Shown here one piece after another: positions 32,991 to 41,557 of a stretch of 64,000 bases of DNA. Source of the DNA: Roseibium aggregatum IAM 12614. Its GTDB lineage: Bacteria; Pseudomonadota; Alphaproteobacteria; Rhizobiales; Stappiaceae. The position numbers and the translations under genes are program-made. How positions within the stretch are numbered: position 1 is the first letter of the stretch; each line of letters starts with the position of its first letter. The notes under the pieces are model-generated. The model was given only the letters and a program-made list of their open reading frames with translations, searched no databases and was not told where the DNA came from. Location: NCBI RefSeq assembly GCF_000168975.1, contig NZ_AAUW01000001.1, forward strand, positions 186,001-250,000, read 5' to 3'.

Positions 32991-35141
32991 ATGGCCGAAA
33001 GGTCGTTCAAGGCTGAGGTAGAGCATCTTCGCAAGGGAACCGGAGACACCTTCACGGGTGAGGGCATTCTGGCCATCACGAAGGCGCTTCTGGAAAACGG
33101 TGTCGGCTATGTCGGCGGCTATCAGGGCGCGCCGATCTCCCATCTGATGGATGTTCTCGCGGACGCCGAGGATCTTCTGGGCGAACTCGGAATTCGTTTC
33201 GAGGCAAATGCCTCCGAAGCTGCCGCAGCCGCCATGCTGGCCGCCTCCGTGCATTATCCGATACGCGGCGCCGTCACCTTCAAGGGCTCGGTCGGCGTCA
33301 ACGTGGCATCGGATGCCCTGGCCAATCTGGCGTCTTCCGGCGTCAACGGCGGCGCGCTTGTCATCGTCGGCGAGGATTACGGCGAAGGCAGCTCCATCAT
33401 GCAGGAGCGTTCCTACGCCTTTGCCATGAAATCGCAGTTCTGGCTGCTGGATCCAAGGCCCAACCTGACGTCGATCGTCAAATCCGTCGGCGATGGTTTC
33501 GCCCTGTCGGAGGCCAGCAATTCGCCGGTCATGCTGATGGTCCGCATCCGCTCCTGCCACGTTACCGGCCGGTTCGAGACCCGGGACAACGTGCCGCCGC
33601 CGCTTTCCGTGCGCGATGCGCTGTCCAGTCCGATGCGCGACTTCAAGCGGGTGGTGCTGCCGCCCATGTCCTATGCCCACGAGCATGACAAGATCGACAA
33701 CCGCTGGCCGGCAGCCGAAAAGTTCATTCTGGAAAACCGTCTCAACGAACGTTTCGGACCGGAAGAGGGCAAGGTCGGTATCGTCTGCCTCGGCGGCATC
33801 TACAACAGCGTCATCCGCGCGCTGCAACGGCTCGGGCTTGCCGATATCAGCGGCAACACGTCGATCCCGCTTCATGTGCTCAACGTCACCTATCCGCTGG
33901 TGAAATCCGAGCTTCTGGAGTTCTGCGCCGGCAAGGAAGCCGTTCTGATGGTCGAGGAAGGCCAGCCGGAATTCATCGAGCAGCAACTCGGGGCCATGCT
34001 CTACAAGGAAGGCCGAACGACAAAGCTGGAAGGCAAGGGCATCTTCCCGCGTGCGGGTGAATACACCGGCCAGATCATGCTCGACGGCCTGGATGCCTTT
34101 GTCCGCCAATATGCGCCGGAGCTTCTTCCGGGCAAGGTGCTGGCGCCGAACACGCCCAAGCCGGAGCTGCCGGATCTCACCAAAACGGTGCCGATCCGCC
34201 CGCCGGGTTTCTGCACCGGCTGTCCGGAACGTCCGATCTTCGCCTCTTTGAAGATGGTAGAGCAGGAAGTCGGCCAGCATCAGATCACCGGTGACATCGG
34301 CTGCCACCTCTTTGCCTGCCTGCCACCCTTCGAAATCGGCGGTTCGACCATGGGCTATGGCCTTGGACCGGCCTCGAACGCCGCCTTCGATGGCGGCGGC
34401 GAGAGGCGGGCGATCTCCATCATTGGCGATGGCGGCTTCTGGCACAACGGCCTCAGCACCTCCATCGGCAACATGGTGTTCAACAAGTCCGACAGTGTCG
34501 CGATTATCGTCGATAACTATTATTCGGCGGCAACCGGCGGGCAGGACATTCCCTCCAGCCGGGCAAAGAACAAGACCAAGTCGACCAACAATCCGATTAC
34601 CAAGGCGCTGCAAGGCGCCGGGGTCAAGTGGATCCGGCAGATCGACCGGACCTACGATGTCACCCGGATGCGCGAGACCATCCGCGAGGCGCTGACCACT
34701 GAGTATGATGGTCCGAAGGTGATCGTTGCGTCCTCCGAGTGCATGCTCAATCGCCAGCGCCGGGAAAAGCCCCTGCGCAACAAGGCGATTGCAGGCGGTG
34801 AACGGGTGGAGGTGCCGCGGTTCGGCGTCGATCAGGACGTGTGTACCGGCGATCACGCCTGTATCCGCCTGTCCGGATGTCCGTCGCTCTCCCTGAAGAA
34901 GCTGGACGATCCGCTGCGCGACGATCCGGTGGCCCACATCGACCAGTCGTGTGTCGGTTGCGGCAACTGCGGCGAAGTCGCCGATGCGGCCATCCTGTGT
35001 CCATCCTTCTTTGAGGCGAAAGTGGTTCATAACCCGACCGGCTTCGAAGCCTGGTATGCCGGGCTTCGGACGAAGATCATTTCCTGGCTGCAGACACGGC
35101 GGGCCGGTGCCCGTCTGACCTTTACCGGGGAGGGCGCGTAA
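32991..35141 (+). CDS. iorA: Indolepyruvate:ferredoxin oxidoreductase, alpha subunit-like
   Basis: This 716-residue protein has the N-terminal pyrimidine domain (YVGGYQGAPISHLMDVL, NASEAAAAAMLAASV), a transketolase-C-like middle and the TPP-binding domain with IGDGGFWHNGLSTSIGNMVFN. The C-terminal ferredoxin-like part (about residues 615-670) has cysteines in CTGDHACIRLSGC and CVGCGNCGEVADAAILC. The family decarboxylates aryl-2-oxoacids such as indolepyruvate to aryl-acetyl-CoA, reducing ferredoxin. The stop overlaps the next ATG (TAATG). The first iron-sulfur motif has unusual spacing. Confidence 0.9.
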   Translation: MAERSFKAEVEHLRKGTGDTFTGEGILAITKALLENGVGYVGGYQGAPISHLMDVLADAEDLLGELGIRFEANASEAAAAAMLAASVHYPIRGAVTFKGSVGVNVASDALANLASSGVNGGALVIVGEDYGEGSSIMQERSYAFAMKSQFWLLDPRPNLTSIVKSVGDGFALSEASNSPVMLMVRIRSCHVTGRFETRDNVPPPLSVRDALSSPMRDFKRVVLPPMSYAHEHDKIDNRWPAAEKFILENRLNERFGPEEGKVGIVCLGGIYNSVIRALQRLGLADISGNTSIPLHVLNVTYPLVKSELLEFCAGKEAVLMVEEGQPEFIEQQLGAMLYKEGRTTKLEGKGIFPRAGEYTGQIMLDGLDAFVRQYAPELLPGKVLAPNTPKPELPDLTKTVPIRPPGFCTGCPERPIFASLKMVEQEVGQHQITGDIGCHLFACLPPFEIGGSTMGYGLGPASNAAFDGGGERRAISIIGDGGFWHNGLSTSIGNMVFNKSDSVAIIVDNYYSAATGGQDIPSSRAKNKTKSTNNPITKALQGAGVKWIRQIDRTYDVTRMRETIREALTTEYDGPKVIVASSECMLNRQRREKPLRNKAIAGGERVEVPRFGVDQDVCTGDHACIRLSGCPSLSLKKLDDPLRDDPVAHIDQSCVGCGNCGEVADAAILCPSFFEAKVVHNPTGFEAWYAGLRTKIISWLQTRRAGARLTFTGEGA

Positions 35142-36691
35142 TGTCGCTTTCATTGCCATTGGATGCCAGGCCGGCCGATCCGGCGCTCGAAGGGATCATC
35201 AAGCTTGCCATTCTCGCCGTTGGCGGGCAGGGCGGCGGCGTTCTGACCAACTGGATCGAGAGCCTGGCGAGATCGCAGGGCTATCATTGCCAGGCCACGA
35301 GCGTGGCGGGTGTCGCCCAGAGGACCGGTGCGACCATTTATTATATGGAAATGGCGCCGGGGGACGTAGACGCTCCTGTCTTTTCGCTCGCCCCGTCCGC
35401 AGGCGATGTCGATATCATCATTGCAGCGGAAATGATGGAAGCGGGCCGGGCGATCATTCGCGGCTTCGTGACCCCGGACCGCACCACGCTTATCGCTTCG
35501 AGCCACCGCATGCTCGCGGTTTCCGAAAAGACCGTGCCGGGTGACGGCATGGCGTCTTCGGAAGAGGTGAAGGCGGCAGCTGAACTGGCCGCGCAGAAGC
35601 TTGTGCTGGCCGATATGGATACCGCTGCTCTCAAAGTCGGCTCCGTGATTTCCGCTTCCCTGTTCGGGGCGTTGGCTGGCTCCGGTGCCTTGCCCTTCGA
35701 ACGGGAGGCCTTTGAAGAGGCCATTCGCGCGGGTGGCAAGGGCGTGGAAGCCAGTCTGAGGGCTTTTGCTGCCGGTTACGATCTGGCGAAAAACGGTGAG
35801 GAGCCCAAGGCCGAGGCCGTAAAGCCCGCTCACCAGGAAATCGTCAGGCCTGCAGGCCCGGACATGGCGCAAAAGGCCTGGGCTTCGCTGGAAGCCAAGG
35901 TCGCGGCCTTGCCGGAACCCGTTCGCGAAATGGCCCGTGCCGGATTGCGCAAGGTGGTCGATTTTCAGGACACGGATTACGGAGCGGAATATCTCAGCAG
36001 GCTGGAAGGTCTCGTCAGCCGGGATAGCGCGGAGAAGGATTACGAACTCTCCCGTGAGGCCGCGAAATACATTGCCAATGCCATGGCCTATGACGATGTC
36101 ATCCGGGTCGCCGATCTGAAAACACGTCCGCAGCGATTCAACCGCATCGAGACGGAAATGAAGGTGAAGGACGGCAAGCTGCTGCATTTGACCGACTATC
36201 TTCATCCGCGCGCGGAAGAAATCGTCGGCCTTCTGCCGGAGAAGATGGGTCGCAAGATGGAAAGCGATCCGGCGTGGATGAAACGGATCGACCGCTGGTT
36301 CAACCGTGGCCGCCGTATCCGCACCGACAGCCTGCGCGGCTTTGCAATGCTTTACTTCCTGGGCGGTTTGCGCGGCTGGCGCCGCCGGACCCTGCGCCAT
36401 CGGATGGAACAGGAGCATCTGGAGAGCTGGCTCAAGATGGTGTCGGGCTACCTGCCGGACCGCTATGCCATGGCCGTTGAGGTTCTGAAATGCCGGCGTC
36501 TCATCAAGGGCTACTCCGACACCCATGCAAGGGGCCTGTCGAAGTTCGACAAGGTGCTGGCTGGCGCAAGGCTGGTGGAAAGCAGGGACGACGGCCCGGA
36601 ATGGGTCGCCCGTCTGCGCGAGGCCGCCCTCAAGGATGAGAAGGGCACAGATCTCGACGGGGCGCTGAAGACTGTTGAGAGCTTTGTGTGA
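35141..36691 (+). CDS. iorB: Indolepyruvate:ferredoxin oxidoreductase, beta subunit-like (long form)
   Basis: This 516-residue protein has an N-terminal 2-oxoacid:acceptor oxidoreductase gamma-type domain (AVGGQGGGVLTNWIESLARSQGYHCQATSVAGVAQRTGATIYYMEM, about residues 20-210) and a long C-terminal helical domain of the DUF6537 type found in aerobic relatives. Archaeal IorB is only about 200 residues, so this is the long bacterial form. It overlaps iorA by one base and the two must assemble together. The electron acceptor gene (ferredoxin) is not in the cluster. Confidence 0.88.
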   Translation: MSLSLPLDARPADPALEGIIKLAILAVGGQGGGVLTNWIESLARSQGYHCQATSVAGVAQRTGATIYYMEMAPGDVDAPVFSLAPSAGDVDIIIAAEMMEAGRAIIRGFVTPDRTTLIASSHRMLAVSEKTVPGDGMASSEEVKAAAELAAQKLVLADMDTAALKVGSVISASLFGALAGSGALPFEREAFEEAIRAGGKGVEASLRAFAAGYDLAKNGEEPKAEAVKPAHQEIVRPAGPDMAQKAWASLEAKVAALPEPVREMARAGLRKVVDFQDTDYGAEYLSRLEGLVSRDSAEKDYELSREAAKYIANAMAYDDVIRVADLKTRPQRFNRIETEMKVKDGKLLHLTDYLHPRAEEIVGLLPEKMGRKMESDPAWMKRIDRWFNRGRRIRTDSLRGFAMLYFLGGLRGWRRRTLRHRMEQEHLESWLKMVSGYLPDRYAMAVEVLKCRRLIKGYSDTHARGLSKFDKVLAGARLVESRDDGPEWVARLREAALKDEKGTDLDGALKTVESFV

Positions 36692-36741
36692 GTGGGGTCC
36701 GGTCCTGACCTGAGGTGTCGGATCTTCCCCTTCGATTGTGC

Positions 36742-36769
36742 CCCCGGGTGAGCTTTGCGATACCCGGGG
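36742..36769 (+). terminator. Hairpin after iorB
   Basis: CCCCGGGT (36742-36749) pairs perfectly with ACCCGGGG (36762-36769) across 12 bases, 51 bases after the iorB stop. No T-run follows, so termination is possible but unproven. Confidence 0.4.
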
Positions 36770-36886
36770 TTCACTCTTATGCGGAGCACCTGAGCTTCAA
36801 GATCGATTCTCGGGAGAATGACTTCGAAGCAGGTGAGTGGAAACGTAAGCCGTTTTTTGATCAGTTTGTTTGGTTGCTGAGTTTGC

Positions 36887-36930
36887 GGCCCATCCTTCGA
36901 GACGGCCTCACGGCCTCCTCAGGATGAGGG
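36887..36930 (-). repeat. Palindromic intergenic repeat, family A, copy 1
   Basis: This 44-bp element, read on the minus strand, runs from CCCTCATCCTGAGGA to CTCGAAGGATGGGCC with a GC-rich middle. It faces copy 2 in opposite orientation, about 55 bases away. Confidence 0.8.
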
Positions 36931-36984
36931 GTAGGTTGATGCGAGGCTGAAAGTTCCCCGAGTAAACCTGTTAACTTGTGCCAA

Positions 36985-37028
36985 CCTCATCCTGAGGAAG
37001 CGCGAAGCGCTGTCTCGAAGGATGGGCC
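36985..37028 (+). repeat. Palindromic intergenic repeat, family A, copy 2
   Basis: This 44-bp element starts CCTCATCCTGAGGAAGCGCG and ends GTCTCGAAGGATGGGCC. The inner AGCGCGAAGCGCT is itself a small palindrome. It forms an inverted pair with copy 1 between two converging genes. Confidence 0.82.
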
Positions 37029-37057
37029 ACATCCGCTGGCGAACCTCCCTCCCGGGG

Positions 37058-38191
37058 TTACCGGGGAAGCATCGTCCCCAGTTCCACCACTACTTCGCGT
37101 GTGGCGTCTTCCGTCGTCTGGATGCCAGGGGAGAGACGGAGCGTTGCGTCGCGAGTATCTGCGGAAAAACCAGCGTCACGCAACTGGTTCAGAACCAGTT
37201 TTGCCTGATCGGCTGAGTCAAGGCCGAACATCAGGCTACCGCCACGGTCTTCTTCCGCCCGGGGTGTGAGAAGTTTCAGGCCGAGCGCATCCGCGCCATC
37301 TATGAGAATGCTGCAAAGATGCCTGTTGCTGCGCAGGATCGCATCCCTGTCGGCGCTCGCATGCCACTTGAGGGCAGGCACGGAGGCGGCTGCAGGCATG
37401 ATCGACGGCGTGCCGTTGTCGAACCGGCGAATGTCCGGCGCATATTCGAAAGCGTCGATATCCCAGTTGAACGGGTTGTCCTGACTGAACCAGCCACACA
37501 GCTCCGGCCTGCAATCGCGGATCAGGTCCGGATGAACGTAGAGGATACCGGCGCCAGGCGTGCCGCACATCCATTTGAGGCTGGTCGAGACGACAAAATC
37601 CACATTCGGGGCATCGACAGAAAAAGGCAGCAGGCCAGCACCCTGGGTGATGTCCACGCCGATGATGCTGCCCATCGAACGGCCATGGGCAACGAGGCTT
37701 TCGAGATTCGAGCGCCGGGACGTGGTCGAGCTGATCCAGGTAATCAGGCAGAGCGCGACATCGCGGTCCCATTCGGCGATCATGTCTTCGTCGGAAACGA
37801 AATTCGCTCCTTGACGGGCCCGGACGGTCACCAGCTCGAACCCGAGCCTTTCCTGCAGACGGGTCAGCAGAAAATGGTTCGAAGGGAAACAGTCCGCAGC
37901 AACGAGAACCTTGCGGCCGCGCAGCAAGCCGTCCGGCAGGGAGCGCATCACCATGTCAACGCCCTGGGTGACGTTCTCGCAAGTCGTGGCCGTTCCGGGG
38001 GGCGCACCGATGATCGCGCGCCAGTAATCGATGAACTCTCCGCGTTTGCCGAGCAGATAAGCCCACTGCTGATCGTTGGGGGCGCTCCAGACGGAAGCCA
38101 GCTCCGCCATTGCGGCGCTTAATCCGGCTTCCTTGCCGGGATACTGGCCGATGGAATGATAGAGGAAGTAGCCGTCTTCCCTGGTCGTCAT
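37058..38191 (-). CDS. Kynureninase-like class V PLP enzyme
   Basis: This 377-residue enzyme has the aminotransferase class V fold. Asp180 (GVDITQGAG) should hold the pyridine nitrogen and Lys206 (STSLKWMCGTPGAG) the PLP. SLKWMCGTPGAG is close to the kynureninase lysine motif. Kynureninases cleave the side chain of kynurenine to give anthranilate and alanine; this protein is shorter than classical kynureninase (about 410-465 residues), so the substrate may differ. I chose the ATG at 38191 with GGGGGAC upstream. It is divergent from a GntR gene. Confidence 0.75.
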   Translation of the reverse strand: MTTREDGYFLYHSIGQYPGKEAGLSAAMAELASVWSAPNDQQWAYLLGKRGEFIDYWRAIIGAPPGTATTCENVTQGVDMVMRSLPDGLLRGRKVLVAADCFPSNHFLLTRLQERLGFELVTVRARQGANFVSDEDMIAEWDRDVALCLITWISSTTSRRSNLESLVAHGRSMGSIIGVDITQGAGLLPFSVDAPNVDFVVSTSLKWMCGTPGAGILYVHPDLIRDCRPELCGWFSQDNPFNWDIDAFEYAPDIRRFDNGTPSIMPAAASVPALKWHASADRDAILRSNRHLCSILIDGADALGLKLLTPRAEEDRGGSLMFGLDSADQAKLVLNQLRDAGFSADTRDATLRLSPGIQTTEDATREVVVELGTMLPR

Positions 38192-38286
38192 GCGGTCCCC
38201 CGAAAACTCGTGTCCGTCGGTCAATCGGGGCGCTGAAACAGATCGGTTCCTGCATCAAACACGCTATTGACCGTTACGGGAATATT

Positions 38287-38391
38287 CGTATACAGTTTTT
38301 GAGATAGTTCAAGCTTAAAGGACTTTTCAAGTGTCTGGAAATGGGTTGAATAAACGAATGATCCATTTTGGCTTGAATTGTTCTGTATACG
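38287..38391. promoter_or_regulatory. Pair of inverted GTATAC operator candidates in a divergent promoter
   Basis: CGTATACAG at 38287-38295 and its exact inverse CTGTATACG at 38383-38391 flank the centre of the gap between the kynureninase-like and GntR genes. TNGTATACNA-type sites are typical of FadR/FCD-class GntR regulators. One site lies near each gene's start region. Confidence 0.6.
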
Positions 38392-38434
38392 ATTTTGTCG
38401 TGGGAACGGCGTTCGTGACAAGGGGAGCTTGCCG

Positions 38435-39142
38435 GTGACAGCAGGAAAGTCATCCGCCAACTCATCAGTCGCGCAAAGCACCAGCGGTCAGATCCACGAC
38501 CTGCTCATGGGGCGCATCCAGCGCGGCGAGCTTGGACAGGATGTCCGACTTGTCGATACGGCCGTTGCAGCCGAGTTCGGTGTTTCCCGCATGCCGGCAC
38601 GCGACGCCTTGATGCGCCTTGCCCATGAAGGTTATCTGGAGCCGACTACACGCGGCTTCATGCTGCCACGGCTCGATCATCAGGAAATTCTGGAAATCTT
38701 CGACCTTCGCCGCCTGCTGGAGCCGCGCGCTGCGGCCATGGCTGCGCTCAACCTGTCGGACGAAGAGCTGAAGGCACTGGACGACATCCAGGCTGAAGCG
38801 CACGCTGCCATGGCGGCGGGAGATATCGAACGGTTACATCGGGCCTGCGAGATATTCCGCAACAGCTGGATCGCCGCCGTTCCCAATGTTTCGCTGCGCA
38901 AGGCGCTGCAACGCTACATGACCCAGGTTCAGGCCGTGCGCCTGATGACCTTTGCCGACCAGGCAAATCACCCGTTGATCGTTGCGGGCAACACCCAGCT
39001 TTACCAGGCCTTCTGCCGCCGGGATGCGGTGGCCGCCGGCGACAGGATCCTGCGGTTCGTCTTCGAAGGGGAGGCGGCCTACCTCCAGGCGCACGAAGAG
39101 GCCCACAATCAGACCGCAACATCATCCGCGCAGGCAGGTTGA
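38435..39142 (+). CDS. GntR-family (FCD type) transcriptional regulator
   Basis: This 235-residue regulator has the GntR winged helix (IHDLLMGRIQRGELGQDVRLVDTAVAAEFGVSRMPARDALMRLAHEGYLEPTTRGFMLPRL) and a C-terminal all-helical FCD ligand domain with IFDLRRLLEPRAAAMAA. FCD domains bind small acids, often through a metal. I chose the GTG at 38435 because GGGGAG lies seven bases upstream. It is divergent from the kynureninase-like gene and precedes the bicupin gene by 32 bases. Confidence 0.87.
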   Translation: MTAGKSSANSSVAQSTSGQIHDLLMGRIQRGELGQDVRLVDTAVAAEFGVSRMPARDALMRLAHEGYLEPTTRGFMLPRLDHQEILEIFDLRRLLEPRAAAMAALNLSDEELKALDDIQAEAHAAMAAGDIERLHRACEIFRNSWIAAVPNVSLRKALQRYMTQVQAVRLMTFADQANHPLIVAGNTQLYQAFCRRDAVAAGDRILRFVFEGEAAYLQAHEEAHNQTATSSAQAG

Positions 39143-39174
39143 CGCGCAGAAGCAACAGGAGCGATGGACAGGAT

Positions 39175-40263
39175 ATGAGCGAAACCCGCGCCGAAGTCAG
39201 ACTACCGACCCAGGACCTTGCCAAGGATCTGCCGTTCTTCACCAAGACGCTGAACATGCGGCTGGATATGATCTATCCGGCCGATAATCCGGAAATCGCC
39301 GTGTTCTCGGGGCACGGCCTGCGCGTGCGGGTGGAAAAGGGCGCAAGCGAAGCGCCAGGCACGCTGCGCATCCTCACCGATAATCCGGATGAATTCGCGG
39401 ATGGCGAGCGTCTTCTGGTGTCTCCGGGCGGTACGCGCGTCGAGATCGATGAACTCAATCCGCCGCTGGTTCTGCCACAGACCGAGCACGCCTTCGTGGT
39501 GCGCCGCCTGGCCGACCAGGCCCCCTGGGTGATCGGACGGGCCGGCATGTCCTATCGTGATCTGGTGCCCACGCGGCTTGGCGGCGCGATGATCGCCTCG
39601 CATATCCGGGTGCCGGACGGGCCGGTGCCGGACATGGTCCATTTCCACAAGGTCGGTTTTCAGCTCATCTTCTGCGTGCACGGCTGGGTTGACGTTCTGT
39701 ACGAAGACCAGGGCGGCATGCGCCGCCTGAGGGCAGGTGACTGCTTCATCCAGCCGCCGGAAATCCGCCACCGGGTGATGCATGCAGCCGAAGGCATCGA
39801 AGTGGTCGAGATCGGCGTTCCCGCCGAGCACATTACCGAGATCGACCACGAGATGACCCTGCCGACACCCCATGAGCGGCCGGACCGCGAGTGGCAGGGC
39901 CAGAAGTTCGTGCACAGCCTGGCAAAAGACGGCACCTTCCGGCCGTTCCGCATCCCGGGTTTTGAAGCGCGCGACACCACCATCTGTGACAACACCAGAG
40001 GTGTGGCATCTGTTATGGTGGCACGTCCGGCCGGGGAGGCCTCTCCCTGGACACGCCATGACTGCGATATTCTATTCAACTTTGTGCTGGCAGGCGAAAT
40101 GACCCTGGAGGGCGAAGGCAAAGATCCTTACCGCCTGTCTGCCGGAGACGCCTTCGTAATCCCGCCGCATATGGCGACGCGATACGCGGATGCAACTGCC
40201 GACCTGGAGCTGCTGGAAGTCAGCTTGCCGGGTCGGTTCGAAACGGAAGTTCTGCGCGATTAA
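39175..40263 (+). CDS. VOC-like domain fused to two cupin domains
   Basis: This 362-residue protein begins with a short VOC-like half-domain (VRLPTQDLAKDLPFFTKTLNMRLDMIYP, about residues 6-55). Two cupin barrels follow. The first has FHKVGFQLIFCVHGWVDVLYED and AGDCFIQPPEIRHRV; the second has ILFNFVLAGEMTLEG and AGDAFVIPPHMATRY. Such fusions may be dioxygenases or isomerases, but I cannot name the reaction. It lies between a GntR gene and a LIV-type importer and probably belongs to the same pathway. Confidence 0.75.
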   Translation: MSETRAEVRLPTQDLAKDLPFFTKTLNMRLDMIYPADNPEIAVFSGHGLRVRVEKGASEAPGTLRILTDNPDEFADGERLLVSPGGTRVEIDELNPPLVLPQTEHAFVVRRLADQAPWVIGRAGMSYRDLVPTRLGGAMIASHIRVPDGPVPDMVHFHKVGFQLIFCVHGWVDVLYEDQGGMRRLRAGDCFIQPPEIRHRVMHAAEGIEVVEIGVPAEHITEIDHEMTLPTPHERPDREWQGQKFVHSLAKDGTFRPFRIPGFEARDTTICDNTRGVASVMVARPAGEASPWTRHDCDILFNFVLAGEMTLEGEGKDPYRLSAGDAFVIPPHMATRYADATADLELLEVSLPGRFETEVLRD

Positions 40264-40337
40264 AAAGACAAAGCCTGTCGTGGAGGAAAGAACAGGCTGT
40301 GCAGGATTTCAAGGTCAAGCAATGAGGGGATGACAGT

Positions 40338-41540
40338 ATGAAAAAGTTGACGACATTTATGGCCGCGGCAGCATTGCTCGGCTCAGGAACCGCCGCATTG
40401 GCGGACGACACGAAAATCGGCATTCTGATGGACATCACGGGTCCGATCGCCAATTTCATTCCACCGCTTCAGAACGCGGCTGATCTCGCCGTCAAGCAGG
40501 TGAACGAACAGGGCGGCCTGCTTGGTGGCTCTGCTGTTGCAGTCTATGGCGACACCACCGGCACCGCCCAGGGCGCGGTCGACGCTGCCCAGAAACTCGT
40601 GAACGTTGAAAACGTGCCGATCATCATGGGCTCGCTCATGTCCGGCACCACCATTGCCGCGGCTGAAGCCGCGATCATTCCGGCGGGCGTGCCGCAGATC
40701 TCGCCGACCGCGACGTCGCCGGCCATGACCTTCCTGGAAGACAACGGCCTGGTATTCCGCATCGTGCCCTCCGACAACTATCAGGGTGAGATCCTCGCCA
40801 AGATGGTGATGGACGAAGGCATCAAGAAAGTCGCGCTGACCTACGTCAACAACGACTATGGCGTCGGCATTGGCGAAACCTTCATCGACGCCTACACCGA
40901 AGCCGGCGGCGAGATCGTCGCCGAGGCAAAGCACGAAGAAAAGAAAGATTCCTACCGGTCCGAACTTGCAAGCCTGGCCAAGGGGGATGCCGAAGCGTTG
41001 GTCGTGATCGCCTATGCTGGCGACAGCGGCGGCAAGATCGTCCGTCAGGCCATTGAAGGTGGTCTCTTCACCAAATTCGTCGGCACCGATGGTCTTCGCG
41101 ACGAACTGCTGATCCAGAACGTTGGTGCTGATGCTCTGAAGACCTCGTTCTTCTCTTCCCCGACGTCTCCGGCCGAAAACCCGGCCCAGAAGGCGTTGCA
41201 TGATGCCTTCAACGCTGCGTACGGCGAAGGTGCCGACAAGGCTTTTGTCGACCAGACCTATGACGCTACCTTCCTGGCCCTGCTGGCGATTGAAAAGGCC
41301 GGTTCGACCGACCGCGCCAAGATCGCCGAAGCCCTGAAGGAAGTCGCCATGGCTCCGGGGGAGAAAGTCGGGCCGGGCGAATGGGCGAAGGCAATTGCGC
41401 TCATCAAGGAAGGCAAGGACATCGACTATGAAGGCGCCAGCGGCTCTGCGGAGTTCGATGAAAATGGCGATGTCGGCGGTTATATCGGCAAGTTCGTCGT
41501 CGACGGCGACGGCTACAAGCAAGTCGAAATTGTTGAATAA
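40338..41540 (+). CDS. LIV-type ABC substrate-binding protein
   Basis: This 400-residue protein has a signal peptide ending near AALA (about residue 22) and a type I periplasmic-binding fold of two lobes: KIGILMDITGPIANFIPPLQNAADLAVKQVNEQGG and the NNDYGVGIGETF segment. The LIV family binds branched-chain or aromatic amino acids, amides and aromatic acids; the identity here is unknown. It is the first gene of a five-gene importer unit. Confidence 0.9.
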   Translation: MKKLTTFMAAAALLGSGTAALADDTKIGILMDITGPIANFIPPLQNAADLAVKQVNEQGGLLGGSAVAVYGDTTGTAQGAVDAAQKLVNVENVPIIMGSLMSGTTIAAAEAAIIPAGVPQISPTATSPAMTFLEDNGLVFRIVPSDNYQGEILAKMVMDEGIKKVALTYVNNDYGVGIGETFIDAYTEAGGEIVAEAKHEEKKDSYRSELASLAKGDAEALVVIAYAGDSGGKIVRQAIEGGLFTKFVGTDGLRDELLIQNVGADALKTSFFSSPTSPAENPAQKALHDAFNAAYGEGADKAFVDQTYDATFLALLAIEKAGSTDRAKIAEALKEVAMAPGEKVGPGEWAKAIALIKEGKDIDYEGASGSAEFDENGDVGGYIGKFVVDGDGYKQVEIVE

Positions 41541-41557
41541 GCCGATCAGGCAACAGT

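Noticed and set aside
32904-35159. 751-residue open frame on the minus strand over iorA
   Set aside because: It is an antisense shadow of a strongly matched gene, common in high-GC DNA, and its translation resembles no family.
40271-40296. AGCCTG/CAGGCT hairpin before the LIV binding-protein gene as a terminator
   Set aside because: Only six pairs, a long loop and no T-run; it also spans a possible ribosome-binding-like stretch.
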